From contig JBGPTF010000004.1 in the NCBI GenBank assembly GCA_041490445.1, forward strand, positions 124,001-188,000: a stretch of 64,000 nt of DNA, read 5' to 3'. The stretch comes from JBGPTF01 sp041490445. Lineage in GTDB: Bacteria > Acidobacteriota > Terriglobia > Acidiferrales > UBA7541. Shown here one piece after another: positions 24,601 to 32,588 of this stretch. The position numbers were made by a program, and so were the translations under genes. The number at the start of each line of letters is the position of its first letter. Within the stretch, counting starts at the first letter, position 1. A model generated the notes under the pieces. The model had not been told where the DNA came from. It did not search any database and saw nothing but the letters and a program-made list of their open reading frames with translations.

Positions 24601-26187
24601 ATGCAAATTCACAACATTCCCCGCGACCGTCCGCGAGCACCGGCGGCTCTGGCGGTTGCCCGTGGCCCGCGCCGGCTTTTCCGCCTCGTGCCGCTCCTTC
24701 TCCTTGCCGCCGCGCTTCTCGCCACGAATGCACGGTTCACCGTCATTGACGACGAAGTCCTGATTCTCGATGCGGCCGCACAGTCCGCCGGCCCGATGGC
24801 GCTCGCCTATTGGCGCGGCGTGCCGGTGCATGAACATCCGCCACTCTACGACCTTCTCTTGCATGGATGGATTCGCCTCACGCACGGCAGTTGGCCGCTG
24901 CTTCGTTTGCCTTCGATTGCTTTCTACGTGGCTGGTCTCTGGATTCTTTCGCTTGCCGCTGAAGAGCTTGGCGGGAGCCTGGCCGCTTCGCTGCTGCTGT
25001 GGGTTGGACTTCTGTGGCCGTTTGGTTTTCACTTTGGCCGCATCGCCGCGTGGTATTCCTTCGCATTTTTTCTGACAGCGCTTCTGACCTTTTTCTATCT
25101 GAGATTCCTCACGGAAGCGTCCTTTCGCCGCTGGCTTGCTCTCGTCGTCACCGCCCTCGCGCTCGTCTACGCGAACTACTTCGGCTGGGCGTTGCTGGCG
25201 TGTCTCGCGTTTGACTACCTTCTTCACTGCCGTCGGCACGGGCTGCGTCGCGGCCGCGCGATTCTGGCCACAGCCGCGCTTCTGTTCCTTGCTTACTTTC
25301 CCCTCTGGGGCGCCTTCCTTTTCGAACTGCGCGCGGGCACGGGCCTGCGAGATTCACCGCTGGCCGCGATTTTCTATTCCGGCTTCAATTTGTACGCGCT
25401 CTTCGTCAGTGAAGCGGTGGGACCCTGGGTCTGGTGGCTCAGCGCGCCGGCCTGTCTTGTCAGTGCCTGCCTCCTTTTCGCAGTACTCTTCTTTGCCCCG
25501 CGGGCGGCGCGGCGATTCCTGATCTATTTCTTCGTGTTGTCTCTCGCCATGGCCGTGCTTGGAATCCTTTCAACAAAGCGCACCATGTTTCTCGCGGCCT
25601 GGCTCCTGTTCCCACTGGCCGTGACACTCGCGCTCGCCAAACGGAATCTGTTGCGTCGGTTCTTGGTGGCTGGCATCGCACTCGTCTTTGGGATCGGCTG
25701 GTATGGCATTCTCGTCCGGCGCTACTATGCCGCTCCCCGCTTCATCGAACCTTGGGCCGGCGTTGCTGCGTCGGTCGCACCTGAAGCTGCATCGGGTGCC
25801 GAAGTCATAACCAACAGCCCTTCGTTTTCCTTCTATCTCACCCGCGCGCTTCCGCCCTGGAACGACGCCGGCTTCGCAGGCGTGCTGACATACTCCTTGT
25901 CCCGCCCGGGCGTGTACGGCGACACGGAATGGGATAACGCCGGCCGGCCGCTTCGTCCCTCCGTGTTTCTCGTCGAGGGTGTGCGACCCGGACCTCCGGA
26001 CGGACCGCTCGGCCAGGCGGAATCGCTGCTCGAGCGAAACTGCCGTTTACAAAGAGATGAACGTTTGTTGCCGGACCCTGGTTTCGCCTTGAAGCAGCGT
26101 TTCTTTCCAAGATTCGATCAAGTTCCCTGGCGCGTGCGTCTCCGGGAGTTCTCGTGCGGTGCCGCGGCTTCCATCCCGCACAACTGA
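24601..26187 (+). CDS. GT39/ArnT-like polytopic glycosyltransferase
   Basis: 528 residues from ATG 24601; frames reaching further back run through the permease. After the first span comes a periplasmic loop with FTVIDDEVLILDAA, the acidic pair where GT-C enzymes of the PMT/ArnT type keep catalytic residues, then VPVHEHPPLYDLLLHGW, a motif of the same superfamily. About ten more spans follow, and a soluble C-terminal domain begins around residue 390. It probably moves a sugar from a polyprenyl carrier to an acceptor in the periplasm. It starts 14 nt after the ABC permease stop, so it is co-transcribed with the exporter. Confidence 0.78.
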   Translation: MQIHNIPRDRPRAPAALAVARGPRRLFRLVPLLLLAAALLATNARFTVIDDEVLILDAAAQSAGPMALAYWRGVPVHEHPPLYDLLLHGWIRLTHGSWPLLRLPSIAFYVAGLWILSLAAEELGGSLAASLLLWVGLLWPFGFHFGRIAAWYSFAFFLTALLTFFYLRFLTEASFRRWLALVVTALALVYANYFGWALLACLAFDYLLHCRRHGLRRGRAILATAALLFLAYFPLWGAFLFELRAGTGLRDSPLAAIFYSGFNLYALFVSEAVGPWVWWLSAPACLVSACLLFAVLFFAPRAARRFLIYFFVLSLAMAVLGILSTKRTMFLAAWLLFPLAVTLALAKRNLLRRFLVAGIALVFGIGWYGILVRRYYAAPRFIEPWAGVAASVAPEAASGAEVITNSPSFSFYLTRALPPWNDAGFAGVLTYSLSRPGVYGDTEWDNAGRPLRPSVFLVEGVRPGPPDGPLGQAESLLERNCRLQRDERLLPDPGFALKQRFFPRFDQVPWRVRLREFSCGAAASIPHN

Positions 26188-26194
26188 TTCCCCC

Positions 26195-26241
26195 CAAAAA
26201 ACTGCGGGGCCCCGCCGGATTTCTTATCCAACGGAGCCCCG
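26195..26241 (-). terminator. Rho-independent terminator of the SBBP-repeat gene
   Basis: On the minus strand a long hairpin (outer arms CGGGGCTCCG / CGGGGCCCCG with one mismatch at 26205-26214 and 26232-26241, inner GGAT/ATCC stem around a 5-nt loop) is followed by a run of six T. It lies between convergent genes, and its T-run suits the minus-strand transcript. Confidence 0.7.
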
Positions 26242-26273
26242 TGCCTGCGAACAGATCTTGCCGCAGGGATGAT

Positions 26274-29200
26274 CTATTGCACGGTTAGACTGACCGTTGT
26301 GTTGTGAGTGTCCGTGCCGGCGGTACCCGTAAACGTAATGGTTGTCGTACCCGTTGGCGTTCCAGTGGGCGCTGTCGAAGTCGTACACCCCAGGCAAACC
26401 AGCAGAACCACGAAAGCTCCGGTCGGCAGCAGCCAGCCGCGCCGCCGGCGCATCGCCGCCATTGCCAGCAATGCTCCCGCGACGAGCAAGCCGAACCAGA
26501 TCGGCCCGCCCGGCAAGCGAGACACCGGAATAGCAAATGATTGCTGTCCCGGTCCCGGGGCGATGGTTGCCGATGTCGTGATTGCTACCGCCGCTGTCTT
26601 GGCGCCGGCCAGTGTCACCGAAGAAGGCGTGATTGTACAAGTCGTCTTCGTCGGATTGCCGCCGCACGTCAGCGCCACCGTCTGCGTGGACCCGCCCACG
26701 GGCGTAACCGTGATCGTGTAGTTGGCTGCCTGCCCCTTCGTCACCGTCACGGAGCCCGGCGCGGCGGAGATGGTAAAATCCGCCCCGGTGCCGGCCAGCG
26801 GAGCCGTCTGCGAACCGGTCCCGGCGTTGTCGTTGATGGTCAGCGTGCCGGCGCGATTTCCACCCTGCGTCGGCGTGAACGTCACGTTGACCGCGCAGTT
26901 TGCGCCGGCCGCCACGCTCGCGCCGCAGGTGTTCGTCTGGGCGAAATCGCCGCTCGTCGTGATGCTCGAAATCGCCAGCGCCGCGTCTCCAAAGTTCGTC
27001 ACCGTGATGGCTTGCGCCGTGCTGGTCGTCCCCACGTTCTGGAGCGGAAAATTCAGGCTGGTCGGATTCAGAGTCACCGCCGCGATCGAGGTCACTCTAA
27101 CGACAAACGCATCGTCCGCCCCGCCTCCGAACGCGGTTTGCAAGTTCCCGCTCTTGGTCGGGAAGTTGGCCGACGTCGTGAGTCCCGTCACGTACGCATT
27201 GCCGTTTCCGTCCACCGCGATCCCGAACGCCTCATCGCTTCCCACGCCGCCAAGAAAGGAGGAATACACGACCCCGGTACCGGTCGAATTGAATTTCGTC
27301 ACGAAAGCATCGTCAACCCCTCCGCCAAAGGCATTCTGAAATGCGGCGGCCGACACAAACAGGTTGGCCGAGCTCGTGATCCCGGTAATGTAGGCGTTGC
27401 CGCTGCTATCGATTCCCAGGCCAAACGCGAGGTCATCGGCGGAGCCGCCGAAATAGGTGGAATAGGTCAGCGGCGCGCTGGCAGTCGCGTTGAATTTTGT
27501 CACAAAGGCGTCGAAGTGTGTGGCATCTCCCAACGTCCTCTGGAACGCGCCTGTCGTCGTTGGGAAGACCGTCGAGTTTGTCTGGCCGGCCACGTACGCG
27601 TTCCCGTTTCCATCCACCTTGATGCTGTTACCGCTGTCGATCCCGCTTCCGCCGAGGTAGGTCGAATACACCAGAGCCGTTGCCCCGGTGTTCACCTTCG
27701 TGACAAACGCGTCGGCCCCTCCTCCTCCAAATGCCGCCTGCTCGGCGCCCGCAATGATCGGAAAATTGGTCGAAGAAGATGTGCTGCCTGTGACATACGC
27801 GTTGCCGTTCCCATCCACCGCGATCCCGAAGCCCTGATCATCGCCACTCCCGCCTAGGTACGTTGAATAGGCCAGCGAAGTCCCGTTCGCACTGACTTTG
27901 GTGACAAACGCGTCACTTGCCCCTCCGCCGTTGCCCCCGGGCTGAATCGTGCCCGGGGTGTTCCGGAAATTGCTCGAGCTGGTGAGTCCGGTCACGAACG
28001 CATTCCCGTTTCCGTCCACCGTGATCCCAAAGCCAGCGTCATCGCCGCTTCCGCCGAGATACGTGGAATACACCAATGCGTTTCCAGCAGCATTGATCTC
28101 CGCGACGAAGGCGTCTTCCGGTGCGCCGCCAAACCCGCCCGGCTGAATCGTGCCCGGAGTGTTCGGGAAATTGCTCGAGCTGGTGAGTCCAGTCACGTAC
28201 GCGTTTCCGTTTCCATCCACCGCGATCCCGAAGCCCTCGTCATTGCCGTTTCCCCCTAGGAATGTGGAATACACCGCCGCCGTCCCCGTAGGATTGATCT
28301 TCGTCACGAACGCGTCATCCGGTGCGCCGCTGAAAGTGGCTTGAATATTTCCAGGGCTGTTCGGGAAATTGGTCGAGCCTGTCTCTCCGGTTACATACGC
28401 ATTGCCGGTCCCATCCACGGCGATGGCGAAGCCTTCGTCGGTGTTGTTCCCGCCCAGATAGGTGGAGTAGCTCAGCGCCGGATCGATGATCAGCGGCTGG
28501 CTCGCGTCATACGCAGACACCTTGAAGCCAACCTGTCCCCCTGCCTTCAACGCGTACTCTACGGGAACCTCCTGCCGGTTGCCGGCGATCTGCTGATAGG
28601 CGGCCGGTTTGTGCAAAGCGAGCTCGCCTCTTCCTGCGCGCAACTGTAGATTGCCTTCCGCATCCAGGCGCATCCCCTCCGCGCCGCGGAAGGCGAGCCT
28701 GATAACTTCCGGCTTCGCACCCGGAGCCACGACGAAATCATTCTCCAATTGGCCCTGCCGGCCGTAATACACTAGGTTTACACGCGGGTAGATTTCCTTG
28801 TACTCAACGGCCGCGTAGGAAGCCACGTCTCTACGCCACTTCGTTGGATCGTTGCCGATAAAGTAGTTGTTTTTCCCCGGCAACTCCCTCAATCCCGCCG
28901 CTTCGGCGTTCGCGCTGGCGCCAATCAGTTGCATCGCCACGACCGCGCTGCGGGCGGGCTCCGCCTTGGCCACCCGGCCCATTCCCCGGCTCCGCCGCGG
29001 CTGCCGCAGCGATAGCACCGCCTCATTCCCCGTCAGGAACAGCGTGTAGCCGCTGCCACGCGTTAGAAACTTTACATTTCGATCCGTCTGCCCTTCGTTG
29101 ATTTCGAAGCCCAGTGGAAGGGGCCCGTAGGCGGCCAGAACCGCGGGCCGCACCTCCGCCGCGGACCTCATGGCGGCGTTCGGAGATGGCTTCGCCGGGC

Positions 29201-29333
29201 CCGATACCACCGGCCCGTGCGAAGTCGCTCGGAATGCGCGAAGCGCATGCTTCAACGGTTCCGGATGCGCGAGAAGGGCTAGAAGGGCAAGAAGAGAAAG
29301 CGCGGCCAGACTTGTCGGTACAAGTTTCTTCAT
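26274..29333 (-). CDS. Large secreted SBBP-repeat (beta-propeller-like) protein
   Basis: Start at ATG 29333 with GGGAGG upstream gives 1019 residues and a signal segment (KLVPTSLAALSLLALLALLA). Residues about 75-275 form the N-terminal module common in these proteins (GFEINEGQTDRNVKFLTRG, GNDPTKWRRDVASYA). Then about nine to ten near-identical ~55-residue repeats follow, each with YSTYLGG, GFGIAVDGNGNAYVTG and DAFVTK (SBBP repeats). After these come choice-of-anchor-D/Ig-like domains (NPTSLNFPLQNVGTTSTAQAI), a hydrophobic segment with basic residues, and an unusual Cys/Thr-rich tail. A surface or envelope role is likely; ligand unknown. Confidence 0.85.
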   Translation of the reverse strand: MKKLVPTSLAALSLLALLALLAHPEPLKHALRAFRATSHGPVVSGPAKPSPNAAMRSAAEVRPAVLAAYGPLPLGFEINEGQTDRNVKFLTRGSGYTLFLTGNEAVLSLRQPRRSRGMGRVAKAEPARSAVVAMQLIGASANAEAAGLRELPGKNNYFIGNDPTKWRRDVASYAAVEYKEIYPRVNLVYYGRQGQLENDFVVAPGAKPEVIRLAFRGAEGMRLDAEGNLQLRAGRGELALHKPAAYQQIAGNRQEVPVEYALKAGGQVGFKVSAYDASQPLIIDPALSYSTYLGGNNTDEGFAIAVDGTGNAYVTGETGSTNFPNSPGNIQATFSGAPDDAFVTKINPTGTAAVYSTFLGGNGNDEGFGIAVDGNGNAYVTGLTSSSNFPNTPGTIQPGGFGGAPEDAFVAEINAAGNALVYSTYLGGSGDDAGFGITVDGNGNAFVTGLTSSSNFRNTPGTIQPGGNGGGASDAFVTKVSANGTSLAYSTYLGGSGDDQGFGIAVDGNGNAYVTGSTSSSTNFPIIAGAEQAAFGGGGADAFVTKVNTGATALVYSTYLGGSGIDSGNSIKVDGNGNAYVAGQTNSTVFPTTTGAFQRTLGDATHFDAFVTKFNATASAPLTYSTYFGGSADDLAFGLGIDSSGNAYITGITSSANLFVSAAAFQNAFGGGVDDAFVTKFNSTGTGVVYSSFLGGVGSDEAFGIAVDGNGNAYVTGLTTSANFPTKSGNLQTAFGGGADDAFVVRVTSIAAVTLNPTSLNFPLQNVGTTSTAQAITVTNFGDAALAISSITTSGDFAQTNTCGASVAAGANCAVNVTFTPTQGGNRAGTLTINDNAGTGSQTAPLAGTGADFTISAAPGSVTVTKGQAANYTITVTPVGGSTQTVALTCGGNPTKTTCTITPSSVTLAGAKTAAVAITTSATIAPGPGQQSFAIPVSRLPGGPIWFGLLVAGALLAMAAMRRRRGWLLPTGAFVVLLVCLGCTTSTAPTGTPTGTTTITFTGTAGTDTHNTTVSLTVQ
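26990..28470 (-). repeat. Tandem coding repeats within the SBBP-repeat gene
   Basis: About nine to ten imperfect copies of a ~165-bp unit encode the SBBP blades. The copies around 27940-28080 and 28130-28260 are especially alike at DNA level (shared stretch CGGCTGAATCGTGCCCGG), suggesting recent duplication or gene conversion between neighbouring blades. Confidence 0.75.
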
Positions 29334-29589
29334 TTCATTCCCTCCCGGGAAGCGGGGCGAGTCCCCAGACGATAATCTGGTCTCCATCACAGGCGCCTTC
29401 GCGATCATGAATAGGCGGTTTGAGTTGGTCTTGATTGAGAGGTTTCATAGAATGATGCATTTACATCCTGCTGTACCATATTGAAACAGGTCAATCAGAA
29501 GTTGGACCGCTCGTGCGACAACCTGCACTCCCTCCGGTAACGGGGTCCCTATTCTCATTCTTATGGGGCGCCTGCGCCGGCAGCATTCT

Positions 29590-30354
29590 CTAATCGAAAA
29601 AGTGATACCGCAGGATCGCGAAGAGCGTGACCACCCCATCCCGCCACGTAATCTTTTTGCCTTCTTCGTACGAGCGTCCCGCGTAGGAGATCGGTACCTC
29701 GTAGATCCGCCAGCGCCCCTTGGCGATCTTGGCGGTAAACTCTGGCTCGAATCCGAAGCGGTCGGAACGAAGCTTCATCTCGTTCAACACTTCCCGCCGG
29801 AAAACCTTGTAGCAGGTTTCGATGTCCGTCAGCTTCAGATTCGTGAGCATGTCGGAAAGCAAAGTAAGAAACTTATTGCCCACGTAATGCCAGAAAAAGT
29901 GAACGCGCTGAGGGCCACCGAGAAAACGCGAGCCGTAGACCACGTGGGCGCGGCCGTCAAGAATGGGTTCGAGCAGCTTCGGATAATCGCGCGGGTCATA
30001 TTCAAGGTCCGCATCCTGGATCAGCAGGATATCGCCGCTCGCCTCTCCGAATCCCCGCCGCAGGGCCGCGCCTTTTCCCCGATTCTTGTCCTGGAAAAGA
30101 AACTGCAGCTTGTCCAGCCGCAGGCGCGCGCGGCCGTTCAGGATGTCCGTTTCCGATTCGCCTGCCTGCTGTCGCCGCTCGAGTTCCTGCAACAGCTCGC
30201 GTGTCCCGTCGGTGGAGTGGTCCTCCACGACGATGATTTCTTTTTCGAGGCCGGTTGCTTGAATCCGGCGCAGAATCTCCTCGATAAAAGGCCGCTCGTT
30301 ATACACAGCCACAACGACCGAAAGTGTCATGAGGCTTGCGGATGCAGAAGACAT
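29590..30354 (-). CDS. Family 2 glycosyltransferase, dolichol-phosphate-mannose-synthase-like
   Basis: 254 residues if started at ATG 30354; ATG 30330 and a TTG at 30372 are alternatives, none with a strong ribosome site. Motifs: LSVVVAVYNERPFIEEIL, IIVVEDHSTDGTREL, GKGAALRRGFGEASGDILLIQDADLEYDP (catalytic DAD), and GSRFLGG, the DPM1-like GT2 pattern. No C-terminal membrane spans. It should make a polyprenyl-phosphate sugar, the donor class used by GT-C enzymes such as the one at 24601-26187. Divergent from the aminotransferase gene. Confidence 0.87.
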   Translation of the reverse strand: MSSASASLMTLSVVVAVYNERPFIEEILRRIQATGLEKEIIVVEDHSTDGTRELLQELERRQQAGESETDILNGRARLRLDKLQFLFQDKNRGKGAALRRGFGEASGDILLIQDADLEYDPRDYPKLLEPILDGRAHVVYGSRFLGGPQRVHFFWHYVGNKFLTLLSDMLTNLKLTDIETCYKVFRREVLNEMKLRSDRFGFEPEFTAKIAKGRWRIYEVPISYAGRSYEEGKKITWRDGVVTLFAILRYHFFD

Positions 30355-30549
30355 TTGGCTGCGGTCCCGCAAATCCGCATCACCCTCCCCAAGTTGAGAG
30401 TGCGCCAATGCCATCGGTGGCACACGATAGCACGAGTCGCGCTCCCGTGAAAACAGTTCCGGCCCATTGCTTCATCGCCCTTTCCGCGCAACACCGAAGG
30501 CATTCATCGCTTGTCGGCCCCGTAGCGGTGCAGTAGAGTTTGTGTCCGT

Positions 30550-31671
30550 ATGGCACGCACCCTCGAGAAGATTCCGCACTTCGATCTCAAGGCGCAGTAC
30601 GACTCCCTGCGCGAGGAAATCCTCGCTGCGCTCGACGGGGTCTGCCGCAATACTTCCTTTATTCTTGGCGAAGAAGTCGAGCAGTTCGAAAAGGAATTTG
30701 CAGCCTTCTGTGAAGTCAAGCACTGCATGGCTCTGAACTCCGGCACCAGCGCGCTGCATCTCGCCCTGCTTGCCGCTGGTGTCCAGCCGGGCGACGAAGT
30801 CATCACCACCCCGAACACGTTCATCGCAACCGCCGCCGCCATCACCTATTGCGGCGCCCGGCCTGTCTTCGTGGACATCGACCCCGGCACTGCCAATCTC
30901 GATCCGAAGCTCCTCGAGGCGCAGATCACCCCGCGTACGAAAGCCATTCTTCCCGTCCACCTGTACGGCCGCCCCGCCGATCTCGACGCGATCCTCGCCG
31001 TCGCGCGGCCGCGCGGCATTGCCGTGGTCGAAGACGCCTGCCAGGCTCATGGCGCGCGTTATCGCGGCCGTCGCGTGGGCGGACTGGCTGATTCCGGGGC
31101 CTTCAGCTTCTATCCCCCCAAGAATCTCGGAGCCTACGGCGAAGGCGGCGCCTTGGTCACGAACGACGATCACATCGATCAGTTTGCCCGGGCTGCGCGC
31201 AATCATGGTCAGTCCAGCCGCTACGCCCACGATTTTGTCGGCTACAACTACCGCATGGACGGTTTTCAGGGAGCGGTCTTGCGCGTCAAACTCAAGCACT
31301 TCGATGCCTGGACGGCTCAGCGGCAGGCCCTCGTGCGCATCTACCGCGAGCGATTGGCCCGGGCGCGCGTCGAATTGCCTCACGACGATTCGCGCGATGA
31401 ATGCGCGTATCACCAGTTCGTCGTGTATCTCGACCGCCGCGATGCCGTCCGTGCAGCCCTCGAAGCGCAGGGAATCGGCACCGTCATCCACTATCCCCGG
31501 CCCTTGCACCTGCAGCCGGCTTTCGCGGCGCTGGGCCTCCCCGAAGGCACATTCCCCCGCACCGAGCGCGCCTGCGAGCGCGCCTTGAGTCTTCCTCTCT
31601 ATCCCGAACTCGATCCCGAGCTCGCGGCACATGTGGCCGCCACGCTCGCTGAGCTGGCCGGCAAGAAATAA
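30550..31671 (+). CDS. DegT/DnrJ/EryC1/StrS-family sugar aminotransferase
   Basis: 373 residues. The PLP-enzyme fold is clear: LNSGTSALHLALLAAGVQPGDEVITTPNTF, VEDACQAHGARYRG, and the PLP lysine in FSFYPPKNLGAYGEGG. These enzymes aminate keto-sugars of nucleotide-activated hexoses. GTG/ATG alternatives near the start are not needed, as ATG 30550 begins the conserved helix. It is divergent from the GT2 gene and probably supplies an amino sugar for a surface glycan. Confidence 0.9.
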   Translation: MARTLEKIPHFDLKAQYDSLREEILAALDGVCRNTSFILGEEVEQFEKEFAAFCEVKHCMALNSGTSALHLALLAAGVQPGDEVITTPNTFIATAAAITYCGARPVFVDIDPGTANLDPKLLEAQITPRTKAILPVHLYGRPADLDAILAVARPRGIAVVEDACQAHGARYRGRRVGGLADSGAFSFYPPKNLGAYGEGGALVTNDDHIDQFARAARNHGQSSRYAHDFVGYNYRMDGFQGAVLRVKLKHFDAWTAQRQALVRIYRERLARARVELPHDDSRDECAYHQFVVYLDRRDAVRAALEAQGIGTVIHYPRPLHLQPAFAALGLPEGTFPRTERACERALSLPLYPELDPELAAHVAATLAELAGKK

Positions 31672-31765
31672 CCTCCGGTTGCTGATTGGCCAGACCGCGT
31701 TTTTTGGGTGCCGGAGACCCTCTCCGGGTTCCTCTCGCTTTTCTTTGGAATGAATCAAAAAAGTG

Positions 31766-31794
31766 TTGACACCTAGTATAGTGTACTGTACGGT
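31766..31794 (+). promoter_or_regulatory. Predicted promoter of the FecR-like gene
   Basis: TTGACA (31766-31771), 17 nt spacer, TACGGT (31789-31794), 41 nt before the start codon. The spacer contains an AGTATAGTGTACT inverted repeat that could be an operator. Confidence 0.5.
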
Positions 31795-31835
31795 TACTGC
31801 CCAATTCGCCTGCCCACAAGCCCTGGAGGTATCCT

Positions 31836-32513
31836 ATGCGACCCAGACGCACCCAGGCCCTCTCCCTCTCTCTCACCCTGCTGCTGACTGCGGCGCCGAT
31901 GCTCGCTTCCGGCCGGGGTTTCATCGGTATCGGCCGGTCCAACGGCCCCGTCGAAATCAACGGCATGGCGTTTCGCGACGGCACGAACCTTTATTCCGGA
32001 GATCACCTTCACACAGGATCGCAGTCTCAGCTGATGCTGCTCATGGGCACGCGGGAGAAGAGCGTTCTTGCGCCGGATTCGACCGTGCGACTCCACGAGG
32101 AAGGCGATTTCGTCATCCTCGCGCTCGCCGAAGGGAAACTGCGAGTCCACAGTGCGGGGCGCACGCAGATCGCTCTCGAGAGCCTCCACCTTCGTATTCA
32201 CCCGGTGTCGAATTCCGCCTCCGAAACAGCCGTCGAGATTCTCAACGAACGCCAGGCATCCGTCTCTGCAATGGAGGGACCAGTACAAATCGCCGGTGGA
32301 CAGGTTTCCTTCTTCCTGGACAGCGGCGAAACCGCTCTGTTGACGGACAATTCTTTGGACGCGCTCCCGCCGGACCGCGACGCAAGAATGGTGCGTCGCC
32401 GGGATCTTTCCATCGTGATCCTAGCAGGCGCTATCGGAGCCACCGAGGCGATTCACTTCGTTTTCTTCTCAAGAAAGCAGAGCAGCCCGGACAGGCCCCG
32501 CAACGATCAATAA
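31836..32513 (+). CDS. FecR-like secreted/membrane protein
   Basis: 225 residues with GGAGG upstream of ATG 31836. A signal segment (LSLSLTLLLTAAPMLASG) is followed by a FecR-type beta-helix region: VEINGMAFRDGTNLYSGDHLHTGSQSQLMLLMG, then repeats of short strands ending VSFFLDSGETALL. Near the C-terminus is a hydrophobic segment (LSIVILAGAIGATEAIHFVFF), probably a membrane anchor. No sigma factor gene is adjacent, so a classical FecR signalling role is not implied; FecR-like domains also occur in envelope proteins. Confidence 0.6.
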   Translation: MRPRRTQALSLSLTLLLTAAPMLASGRGFIGIGRSNGPVEINGMAFRDGTNLYSGDHLHTGSQSQLMLLMGTREKSVLAPDSTVRLHEEGDFVILALAEGKLRVHSAGRTQIALESLHLRIHPVSNSASETAVEILNERQASVSAMEGPVQIAGGQVSFFLDSGETALLTDNSLDALPPDRDARMVRRRDLSIVILAGAIGATEAIHFVFFSRKQSSPDRPRNDQ

Positions 32514-32588
32514 GCGGCTACGACGCGGCTCACAGCCAAACAAGGGAAGACAGCCGCTGGACGGAAACCTGGCGCGGGAAGAAAAGCT

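Noticed and set aside
27000..28470. Regularly spaced similar sequences resembling a repeat array
   Set aside because: They are in-frame coding repeats (SBBP blades), with ~165-bp units and no spacer structure, so not CRISPR.
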